DNA of 64,000 nt from Xiphydria camelus (Eukaryota > Arthropoda > Insecta > Hymenoptera > Xiphydriidae). Below the pieces are notes generated by a model that made no database searches, had not been told where the DNA came from, and saw nothing but the letters and a program-made list of their open reading frames with translations. Shown piece by piece: positions 21,571 through 33,500 of the stretch. Positions within the stretch are counted from its first letter, which is position 1. Each line of letters starts with the position of its first letter. The position numbers and the translations under genes are program-made. Where the stretch lies: assembly GCA_963678675.1 (NCBI GenBank), contig OY783194.1, positions 22,546,278 through 22,610,277 of the forward strand, written 5' to 3'.

Positions 21571-24500
21571 ATGGAAGCGCGGGCGAGATTGATCGTTGAA
21601 ACAGATATAGCCGACAGAATGAAATTAACAAACGAGGAAGCTATACAAAAATTCGTGCACAGTTTCTTGCAAAATCCGTACCACTTTGAGTTTCAAGCGA
21701 TGACGGACAATGTATTGTCCATGGCCTTCGAAATGACTGGTGAGTCAATTTTTTAACTTACTTTCGATGCTTAACGCAACTTCCAACGGGGTAATAGTAG
21801 GTGACGCCTGGAAAGGCGACCGGTAAAATTGCAGATATTTAATATCACCAGATATTTATCATCTTTCAAATGAGACCTTTATTGGCGACATAATTCGTTA
21901 AAAATGTAATCCTTTGTCGTGTGCATTGAAATGCAGGATACGAATTGTTTTAATATCTAGTCTAATAAATTGTCTTGTAGTTCAATCTAGACAATTAATG
22001 TACGAGTAGAGTACATGTTTGCTAACTAAACGTAAAATCTCGACCTTCAAATTAGAGACTTCAGTGCGTGATACCTCTCTTCGAATGTACTCGGAAAACT
22101 AGAATGGCTCGTCGTAAATAGACTCTCCGTGTCTTAAAAAAAAAAACAAAAAACTGCGATAGAAATTGATTGGACTTTTGTTGCTATACACTGTTCGTTA
22201 TCTGAAAACACTTCCTGGATGTTTATGCTTATAAATCGCCTAGACTTTTCTGCGTACTACTCTGATAACTATAGTCTAACCGTCATTTTAGGCCCGCTGC
22301 ACACGTCCGTCTTTTAACCGTGCGGTACCGCTGCGGCGCCGGAATTGCGGTCGGTGATATCATAGATAGATTGTAGCGCTCTGCACACACACCTCCGGTG
22401 ACGTTGCGGCGCTGTGCGTTCCTCTTGCGGCAGTCTTTCGCCGCAGTTCCCCAAGACACCGCAACGATACCGCACACGCACCTCCGGCTTCTCAGTACTT
22501 TCCCGTCTATAGAGTGCATTGAATTGCTGCGGCAACGCAGCGACGTGTGCACCGGGACTGATATGACCAACCGCAATTCCGGTACCGCACGGTTACAAGA
22601 CGGACGTGTGCAGCGGGCCTTAATGTCGACTCGGATGGGGGCTCCCCCCATTCCCGATCCTGTCTTACAATGGGTGCTTTCCATTTAACTGACACAAGTC
22701 GACACAAAATTAAACCATTGGTTCTTTCTGCTGGGGCCTGCCAATCAGTTGGTGGTTCTAGTAGAAGTGTGTCGACTTGTGTCATAAATGGAAAGCACCC
22801 AATGTAACGAGATCGGCGTTTCTACGGGCGAGTTCAACACATTATTCAAAATATGACCGTTCATACTGTCCCATTGTGTTGCGCGTTCCAAGACGTGTAG
22901 ATTATAATGCTAACCCACACAAATGCATTTTTTGCCAATCCCGTATTTAGCGCTTGCGTTTCGACGGGATCAATCATCAATCGCCTAGGAGGTCTAGACC
23001 GTTTTGTCGAAACGCTCCCGCTAAACGGGCCCGACAGAAATATGTATGTACGTTTGGGGTAGAATGGCTTTATAAAATAAAAAATTTTGAGTAACGTACA
23101 GGGGACAACCGGACAGTACGAATGGCTATATTTCGAATGTGTTCACCTCTTCCATGCGTACGGCCCGCTAAACGGAACTGGCGAAAACACGTATATATAT
23201 ATATATATATATATATATTTTTATGGAAAGGTACTTGTCGGGACCGCAAAAAGGACTCGTATACATTGGTATACATTACTCTACATTGAAATTGCGAGTT
23301 GTAATTTCAAGGTTAAAATCATATGTATACCTTAGTTTTTAAGATATATTGAAAAATAGATATTTTTTATGTAATGGTACTATACGGGACCGATTTTTTT
23401 TTTATACAATGTGACTTATCAGGACCGTAACAATCCGGATATACGAACGTACAGTAAAATATCAAAAGCGAGCAAAAATATCACAAAATATAAAGAAAAC
23501 AAAAATATTTATTAAAACTCGACTAAATTACTCGCTACTCGACTAAATTACTAGCCGCTAGAGACTATGTACATATTATGTATAGGATGTCCGCGCAAAA
23601 CCGACCAGTTGCAGGGATACCTTCGGCCGAGTTTGGTCCGTACTCGAGTCATTTACTTGCTTCACCGAACATAGACAAATTATTTTAAAACATGTATTGA
23701 GATATACATATATATGTCACACAGGCAAATAGTGACTTTAGGCAAATAGCTTTTGTGGCTTCGCTCATTTCACTCGCTCCGCCGTTTCTAGCCTAACCTA
23801 ACCTAATTTAATTTATTACCGAATCTAATTTATTTATATTACAATATGTTAGGTTAGGTTAGAATCGGCGGAGCGAGTGAAACGAGCAAAGCCACAAAAG
23901 CTAGTTGCCTAATGTTACTATTTCCCTGCGACATATATATATATATATATAAACCAGCCTTTACACAATGCAACACTGAGATATCACGGCAAAAATATTT
24001 AAATAAATATTTAATTTAAATATTTTTGCAGAGATATTTCAGTGTTGCATATTGTAGTAAGGCCGATTTTAGCTTACGTTTGACATAGCTCGACGTTGGT
24101 ACAATGCGAAAGCTGCAGTCTTGAAACATCTCATATCCTAAAGAGCGCAGGTTCGAGTCCCGGGTTTGAAAAAAAAACCGACTAATTTTAATGAAATATA
24201 ATTTGCAGTTTTGTAAACTGACCATTTCTACTGGCCATTTTATTTTATTTGTTGGCTTTGTTCAAACGTTTATTTCTGTTTTGTTAGATATTTTGCACAT
24301 TTATAACTCGGTCCCCGCAATTACCATTACGTCGTCGCTTCTGGTCCCCATAAGTGTCTATACATCCCTGAAATGAAATATTGAACACGAAATAAACTTA
24401 ATTCAACCACATATTAAGAATGTACAGGTAGCCAAACGATTGCATCATAGACTTCATTCATCTGAGCGGTATTGGGAAATAACGGAATATTTGGCCAAAT

Positions 24501-27500
24501 TAATGCCAAGTCCAACACATGTGAACGTTACGTCTGCTGGAGAAAATTAAAATGTGGAAAATGCTGTCAATCAACTGAATTTTACTTAAAGGTTTAAATT
24601 GAAGCCCGACTTGATTGCAATTTTAACCAATTCAATTTCTAATTTACTAATAAACTTTTAAGATTTATCCAAAGAAACTGAAAATTAAAATATGCGGTCC
24701 CGGTAAGTCCCGTTACATCCCGGAAGCCGGTCCTCGTAGGTACCAATACGTCGAAAATTTGGATAATTTTAATGAAATATAATTTGCAGTTTAGTAAACT
24801 GACCATTTCTACCGGCCATTTTATTTTAATAAATATTTAATTTAAATATTTTTGCCGAGATATCTCAGTGTTGCATTGTATAATGGCCGGTTTTAGCTTA
24901 TGATTGACATAGCTCGAAATTGGTACAATGCGAAAGCTGCAGTCTCGAAACATCTCACATGCTAAAGAGCTCAGGTTCGAGTCACGGGTTTGAAAAAAAA
25001 CCGACACAATGTTGTCTAAAGACTAGAAGGGAAGCCACGCTTCCAGTGTTATCTATCTCGCTCACTTTCTGTCGCCACTCTTTCTTGGGAGATTTTCGGC
25101 GCGTGCGGTGGCGGAACTCTTATACGGGGTGTCGTACATATCGCGCGGGAGCATTGGCGATCGGATATACCGGTGTGTTTAACCGGTTAACTTAACAATT
25201 AGTTTGTAAGAGATTGTTCGTACTTTTAAAATTTTTTTATTGCTGAATTTCAAACTTTATTAAGAATATGGATTATTGCAAACAATAATTTCACTAATTT
25301 ATTCATTTAAGGGGCAATTACATAATATTCAAGGAAGATTATATTATAATCCTGAGTATACTCGTATGTACGAAAAAAATTTATAAACCAGGTTTAACTA
25401 AAGTAAAATTCGATTGAACAGTTTCATAAATAATTAAATTCTATCGATACTTCAAAATTCATTTCTACTCGCCACCCGGTGTAGTCGCTCACGAAATACC
25501 GTAAACGTCGACACCGACCATGTGGCGTCCAGCAACGCGGCTCGCCTCTGTAGTCCCAACTTCAAAATACCGACGCACAGAGTAACCTTTCTTATCTAGT
25601 CTATGTTCGGTGTTTGCTTGCAATTGTAACCAACTCAATTTCTAATTTACTAATAAACTTTTAAGATTTGTCCAAAGAAACTGAAAATTAAAATATGCGG
25701 TCCCGGTAAGTCCCGTTACATCCCGGAAGTCGGTCCTTGTAGGTACCAAAACGTCGAAAATTTTGATAATTTTAATGAAATATAATTTGCAGTTTTGTAA
25801 ACTGACCATTTCTACCGGCCATTTTATTTTATTTGTTGGCTTTGTTCATACGATTATTGCTGTTTTGTTAGATATTTTGCACATTTATGACTCGGTCCCC
25901 GCAATTACCATTACGTCGTCGCTTCTGGTCCCCATAAGTGTCTATACATCCCTGAAATGAAATATTGAATACGAAATAAACGTAATTGAACCACGTATTA
26001 AGAATGTACAGGTAGCCATACGATTGCATCATAGATTTCAATCATCTGAGCGGTATTGGGATATAACGGAATATTTGGCCAATTTAATGCCAACTCCAAC
26101 ACAATGTAATCGTAACGTCTACTACAGAAAATTAAAACATGGAAAATGCTGTCAATCAACTGAATTTTGCTTAAAGGTTTAACCCTCTTACGGCAAAGCT
26201 CGATTCCCCACCACTGCGCGGGGCAGAGTCAAGCGTGAGACGTTAGTGTAGTGGGGAGAGAGTGACAGGGCCGTCGCAACCCGTATGGTCGCTGGGCACC
26301 CACGAAACGTTAAAAGTTACCTGCGGTGTGATTTTAATAAACCACTTTTTTTAATAGTGACTATGAAGTAGTCTTCGACTAAGTAAATCATTAACTATGT
26401 TGACATACACTATCGATTCGTCGTTTCAATCAGTTTGAAACGACGGATCGAGGCAACGAATCGTACCGTGTATGGGGCCCCTATTTCATTGCCGTGCCGT
26501 CGCGCGAAATTCCGTGAGTGCGAGTGAGCACGGTATATGAGTGAGCAGGCCCCTAACTACGAGCCTGGCTGAATGAGAGTGGGGGGCCATTTCCGTGACG
26601 TCAGGCACTAACACATAAAGCGACCGCGCGCGATTGGCTGTTCCCTTTCTCCAGCTAACGCGACAGGGATTGCTAAGAGCTTAGCGTCAGAGGGTTAAAT
26701 TGCAGCCCGCGCGCGACTTGATTGCAATTTTAACCAATTAAGTTTCTAATTTACTAATAAACTTTTAAGATTTGTCCAAAGAAACTGAAAATTAAAATAT
26801 GCGGTCCCGGTAAGTCCCGTTACATCCCGGAAGTCGGTCCTCGTAGGTACCAATACGTCGAAAATTTGGATAATTTTAATGAAATATAATTTGCAGTTTA
26901 GTAAACTGACCATTTCTACCGGCAATTTCATTTTAATAAATATTTAATTTAAATATTTTTGCCGAGATATCTCAGTGTTGCATTGTATAAAGGCCGGTTT
27001 TAGCTTACGTTTGACACATAGCTCGACGTTGGTACAATGCGAAAGCTGCAGTCTCGAAACATCTCATATCCTAAAGAGCGCAGGTTCGAGTCCCGGGTTT
27101 CAAAAAAAAAACCGACTAATTTTAATGAAATATAATTTGCAGTTTTGTAAACTGACCATTTCTTCCGGCCATTTTATTTTATTTGTTGGCTTTGTTCAAA
27201 CGATTATTGCTGTCTTGTTAGATATTTTGCACATTTACTACTCGGTCCCCGCAATTACCATTACGTCGTCGCTTCTGGTCCCCATAAGTGACTATACATC
27301 CCTGAAATGAAATATTGAATACGAAATAAACGTAATTCAACTACATATTAAGAATGTACAGGTAGCCAAACGATTGCATCATAGATTTTAATCATCAGAG
27401 CGGTTTTGGGAGAAAGTCAAATATTTATGCAGATTACCGATAATTCCTTTACACGTGATCAGTTGCATACAATAAATAGATGCAGTTTTGATCAGTGGAA

Positions 27501-30500
27501 TTAATTTTAAATGCTTTCTCTGTTTCAGTGGAAAGCAAATTTATATAATTCTTTGTTGAACGATTTCCAATTTATCCAATAAGGGCCGTGAATTATTGTC
27601 CATGATCTGTGGCTTTTCTTATTGGCCAATTAGTTTGAAGATTAGCAAGGTGGCTGAATTGGTTTTACGTTACTGTCATTCCTGCGATTGTAAGAACTAT
27701 TTATGCCTATACAAGTATCAAACAATTCGAATTTTTAAGGTTTCCATAGAGGAATAAAAATTAGTTTGCATTTTTTTGTAACTTATTTATTTCAATCGTA
27801 CATAGATTCATACTTCTTAGTATCTATATTTTATCTTACTTTCTATATTTCGATACTTGAAAGCAAAACTGAGACAAGCCTGAAAACCGATTTCTTCTTA
27901 ATATGTGGACATTCTTAATACGTGGTTCAATTACGTTTATTTCGTATTCAATATTTCATTTCAGGGATGTATAGATACTTATGGGGACCAGAAGCGACGA
28001 CGTAATGGTAATTGCGGGGACCGAGTCATAAATGTGCAAAATATCTAACAAAACAGCAATAATCGTATGAACAAAGCCAACAAATAAAATAAAATGGCCG
28101 GTAGAAATGGTCAGTTTACAAAACTGCAAATTATATTTCATTAAAATTATCAAAATTTTCGACCTATTGGTACCTACAAGGACCGATTTCCGGGATGTAA
28201 CGGGACTTACCGGGACCGCATATTTTAATTTTCAGTTTCTTTGGACAAACCTTAAAAGTTTATTAGTAAATTAGAAATTGAGTTGGTTACAATTGCAAGC
28301 AAACACCGAACATAGACTAGACAAGAAAGGTTACTCTGTGTGTGCGTCGGTATTTTGAAGTTGGGACTACAGAGGCGAGCCGCGTTGCTGGACGCCACAT
28401 GTTCGGTGTCGACGTTTACGGTATTTCGTGAGCGACTACACCGGGTGGCGAGTAGAAATGAATTTTGAAGTATCGATAGAATTTAATTATTTATGAAACT
28501 GTTCAATCGAATTTTACTTTAGTTAAACCTGGTTTATAAATTTTTTTCGTACATACGAGTATACTCAGGATTATAATATAATCTTCCTTGAATATTATGT
28601 AATTGCCCCTTAAATGAATAAATTAGTGAAATTATTGTTTGCAATAATCCATATTCTTAATAAAGTTTGAAATTCAGCAATAAAAAAATTTTAAAAGTAC
28701 GAACAATCTCTTACAAACTAATTGTTAAGTTAACCGGTTAAACACACCGGTATATCCGATCGCCAATGCTCCCGCGCGATATGTACGACACCCCGTATAA
28801 GAGTTCCGCCACCGCACGCGCCGAAAATCTCCCAAGAAAGAGTGGCGACAGAAAGTGAGCGAGATAGATAACACTGGAAGCGTGGCTTCCCTTCTAGTCT
28901 TTAGACAACATTGTGTCGGTTTTTTTCCAAACCCGTGACTCGAACCTGAGCTCTTTAGCATATGAGATATTTCGAGACTGCAGCTTTCGCATTGTACCAA
29001 TTTCGAGCTATGTCAATCATAAGCTAAAACCGGCCATTATACAATGCAACACTGAGATATCTCGGCAAGAATATTTAAATTAAATATTTATTAAAATAAA
29101 ATGGCCGGTAGAAATGGTCAGTTTACTAAACTGCAAATTATATTTCATTAAAATTATCCAAATTTTCGACGTATTGGTACCTACGAGGAAGGGCTTCCGG
29201 GATGTAACGGGACTTACCGGGACCGCATATTATAATTTTCAGTTTCTTTAGATAAATCTTAAAAGTTTATTAGTAAATTAGAAATTGAATTGGTTAAAAT
29301 TGCAATCAAGTCGGGCTTCAATTTAAACCTTTAAGTAAAATTCAGTTGATTGACAGCATTTTCCACATTTTAATTTTCTCCAGCAGACGTTACGTTCACA
29401 TGTGTTGGACTTGGCATTAATTTGGCCAAATATTCCGTTATTTCCCAATACCGCTCAGATGAATGAAATCTATGATGCAATCGTTTGGCTACCTGTACAT
29501 TCTTAATATGTGGTTGAATTAAGTTTATTTCGTGTTCAATATTTCATTTCAGGGATGTATAGACACTTATGGGGACCAGAAGCGACGACGTAATGGTAAT
29601 TGCGGGGACCGAGTTATAAATGTGCAAAATATCTAACAAAACAGAAATAAACGTTTGAACAAAGCCAACAAATAAAATAAAATGGCCAGTAGAAATGGTC
29701 AGTTTACAAAACTGCAAATTATATTTCATTAAAATTAGTCGGTTTTTTTTTCAAACCCGGGACTCGAACCTGCGCTCTTTAGGGTATGAGATGTTTCGAG
29801 ACTGCAGCTTTCGCATTGTACCAACGTCGACCTATGTCAAACGTAAGCTAAAACCGGCCTTACTACAATGCAACACTGAATTATCTCTGCAAAAATATTT
29901 AAATTAAATATTTATTTAAATATTTTTGCCGTGATATCTCAGTGTTGCATTGTGTAAAGGCTGGTTTATATATATATATGTCGCAGGGAAATAGTAACTT
30001 TAGGCAACTAGCTTTTGTGGCTTTGCTCGTTTCACTCGCTCCGCCGATTCTAACCTAACCTAACATATTGAAATATAAATAAATTAGATTCGGTAATAAA
30101 TTAAATTAGGTTAGGTTAGGCTAGAAACGGCGGAGCGAGTGAAATGAGCGAAGCCACAAAAGCTATTTGCCCAAAGTCACTATTTGCCTGTGTGACATAT
30201 ATATGTATATCTCAATACATGTTTTAAAATAATTTGTCTATGTTCGGTGAAGCAAGTAAATGACTCGAGTACCGACCAAGCTCGGCCGAAGGTATCCCTG
30301 CAACTGGTCGGTTCTGCGCGGACATCCTATACATAATATGTACATAGTCTCTAGCGAGCTTTAACAAGCGGGACTTTTAGTTCAGACACGGCTAGTAATT
30401 TAGTCGAGTAGCGAGTAATTTAGTCCAGTATTTAATAAATATTTTTGTTTTCTTTATATCTTGTGATATTTTTGCTCGCTTTTGATATTTTACTGTATGT

Positions 30501-33500
30501 TCGTATGTACGGATTGTTACGATCCTGATAAGTCACATTGTATAACAAAAAAATTAGAACTTACCGGGACTGGATATTTTAATTTTCAGTTTCTTTAGAC
30601 AAATCTTAAAAGTTTATTAGTAAATTAGAAATTGAATTGGTTAAAATTGCAAGTAAGTCGGGCTGCAATTTAAACCTTTAAGCAAAATTCAGTTGATTGA
30701 CAGCATTCTTCATGTTTTAACTTTCTCCAGCAGACGTTACACACATCACATGTGTTGGACTTGGCATTAATTTGGCCAAATATTCCGTACATCCGTATTC
30801 CGTATTCCGTATTCTGTACATTCTTAATATGTGGTTGAATTAAGTTTATTTCGTATTCAATATTTCATTTCTGGGATGTATAGTCACTTATAGGGACCAG
30901 AAACGACGACGTAATGGTAATTGCGGGGACCGAGTCATAAATGTGTAAAATATCTAACAAAACAGCAATAATCGTTTGAATAAAGCCAACAAATAAAATA
31001 AAACAGCCGGTAGAAATAGTCAATTTATGAAACAGCAAATTATATTTCATTAAAATTATAAAAATTTTCGAGGTATTGGTACTTACGAGGACCGACTTCC
31101 GGGATGTAACGGGACTTACCGGGACCGGATACTTTAATTTTCAGTTTCTTTGGACAAATCTTAAAAGTTTATTAGTAAATTAGAAATTGAATTGGTTAAA
31201 ATTGCAAGCAAGTCGGGCTGCAATTTAAACCTTTAAGCAAAATTCAATTGATGACAGCATTTTCCATGGTTTAATTTTCTCCAGCAGACGTTACGACTGC
31301 ATGTAATGATTTGTAAAGTATTTGACATTAGCTTGTATAAATATTCTTAATTTTACTTTACAAAAAAATTTATTGATTGTGTTGTACACTGATAAGAGGT
31401 TTTTCATCCCGTTATATACTTCCAAACTTTAATGAATATTAATCCAATTAATTTTTGATCTGTTATTTGTGCTCTCATTTGTATTTATGTAAAAGAGAAA
31501 TCATTTCGAAAAAGTTATACGATAATTAAAACATTAATAATTTGGTCCTCATAAGTACCTTTCGTCCCCTGAAACTGCTACGATTTCATGGTCCCGATAT
31601 GTCACACAGCATGCCTGAGGAATTACGAGGACCGGTCCCCATAATACACGATCCGTATAGAAACGTTTGGGGACGGTCCCCGTATGTACCAAAGGTCCTC
31701 GTAATGACCGTTAGACCCCTGAAGTGGTCCCGACAAGTACCTTTCCATAAAAATATATATATATATATATATATATATACTATAGTGTGGCACTACGATA
31801 ACCGCTGCGTAATAATTCTTACGATTCTGCGTAATGATAACTCGAATAGATGAGTCTTTTATACCCATTTTTTTTCACATAACGTTCGCATGCTAAATGT
31901 AAGTTGAATCAAATTCCGAAATATTATGTACCCTGTCAATTGAAAAATAATTGCAGCCTTACAATTTTTGACTCAAATTTAAAATATCCCAATTGAAAAA
32001 GTATCATAGATTCTCATAGAAAATTGTAAAACCTTCATAGAATTCCCATGGGAATTTGATACGCTTTGACACAGCAATTCCAGATACCCGCTTAGAAAAA
32101 TTTGAGAGAGATGCGTGGGAATGTATTTAACTCTGTGTATCCATTGAAACAAATACAATTTTGTAAGGTCTGTATTAGTAATTAGGTACAAATAGAATGA
32201 CGTGTACAGGTCTCTATTATCTTTATGGGATTCTCTTGTTTTTACGGATACATATAATAAAATTCTGTAAATCTCTATTCATCATCTCACATCAGATACA
32301 CATAGAATTCAACGCATTCCTAATCGTCCTTCTCTAACTTTTCTAATGGATTTCTCGAATTGCTGTGTCTGAAGAACATCAGTTTTCCATAGAAATTGTC
32401 TATGGGAATCTATGGGATCTTTTCAATAGAAATATACAACTTACGGTTTTTCCTTGAATTTAATATAAGCCAGAAAAACTCTCGAGTCATTTTCATTTTT
32501 CTTAATAAAATACTCTCAAAGTACATGGTTCAAAAATATTCCCTCACGTTTAGCGTCCTTGTAATGCGTTCAACTGCATTGTTCCTTTGAGAATCACCGT
32601 ACTGAATACAAATATTCTTAATAGCGGACACATATGTGGCACATGGTCAATTGTTCGATGCTCTACGTGCATATTCGCGTGCTATAGAAGCATCTGCACA
32701 GCCCTTCTCAGCAAAAGTCGGCGGTTGCTTGATAAAACGCGCTGCGATCTTGCAAGAAATGACATTTTACGAGGACGCCTTGATCGATATCCGTCGAGCG
32801 TTTAATACCCCGATCCACGAAACAGAAAAAGTTCTACTAAGGTGCACAGAGAGGGAAATAATCGATATCTTGAGGAAGAAACGAATTTGCGATTTATTTG
32901 CAACAATGAGCGCACAAGAAGAAGAAGAAGAGCCAGTTCTGTTCGAAGGGGAGAATGAAGAGATACCCGGAGCTAGCAAAGCGATGGCACTTCTGTACAA
33001 TGAAGAGTTTGGGCGCCACTTTGTGGCGACGATGCCGATCAAAGCAGGCGACGTATTACTCGTCGAGAAACCTTCCTATGCGTTAAGCCCTAATGAATGC
33101 TACATACGTACCAGGGTCTGCACGTACTGTCTGAAGCACTGCTTGGTTTCAGTATCTTGCAAACATTGTTTAAAAGAAGTATTTTGTTCCGAAAAGTGCT
33201 TACAGGAAGCTACTCAAAAGTACCACAAATTCGAATGTAAGAAATTTAATTATGGCGAAATGAACGACAGTCTGACTGCTGCTTTTCGAATGCTCATGAT
33301 ATTCGCGAAAGAGGAAGCCGTGCGCAAAGACGCGATTAAATTTATGAACAAATTGGATAAGCAGGAAGGGCAGGAAGGTAAATGAAAATTCGTGGCGTTG
33401 CGAGATGTCTATCGGTATATTCTACCGCGGTCTATTGTCTTCCCCAGCTTTTCTTTTCATCATGAACGGTATACTCGTGCATTATTCTTTTTTTCCTTAT

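Larger units (their letters stand above)
23390..25975. repeat. Giant palindrome, left arm
   Basis: Pairs with 27942-30545 about an axis near 26960. Arms differ by scattered substitutions only. Modules mirrored include 23745-23925, 24086-24168 and 25196-25620. Confidence 0.8.
23193..31777. mobile_element. 8.6-kb palindromic composite insertion in SMYD-B intron 1
   Basis: Bounded by (TA)n tracts and by ATGGAAAGGTACTTGTCGGG and its complement. Unit C has only ACGTACATACATAG at this point, so the whole block is an insertion. The core is a palindrome with arms 23390-25975 and 27942-30545. Inside are six copies of a 700-bp module that gives a 61-codon ORF with ISTGHFILFVGF, tRNA-like segments, (CCTAA)-core hairpins and a TTAA element. 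No transposase was seen. The 61-codon ORF recurs in both arms with few changes, but it may only reflect arm homogenisation. Confidence 0.75.

Noticed and set aside
22283..22785. Four overlapping 73-133 codon ORFs
   Set aside because: All lie on the arms of a 329-bp hairpin with GC-rich repeats; none is conserved in unit C.
23745..23925. Internal telomere array
   Set aside because: Only three TTAGG units on each side of a hairpin.
24086..24168. tRNA gene
   Set aside because: A and B boxes are present but too far apart, the T stem has mismatches, and five copies sit in a repeat; better seen as a SINE-like relic.
32636..33385. GTG-start 249-codon ORF as a complete protein
   Set aside because: It is exon 2 of SMYD-B: an AG acceptor precedes it, a GT donor ends it at 33377, and the GTG is internal. 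The same applies at 46024.
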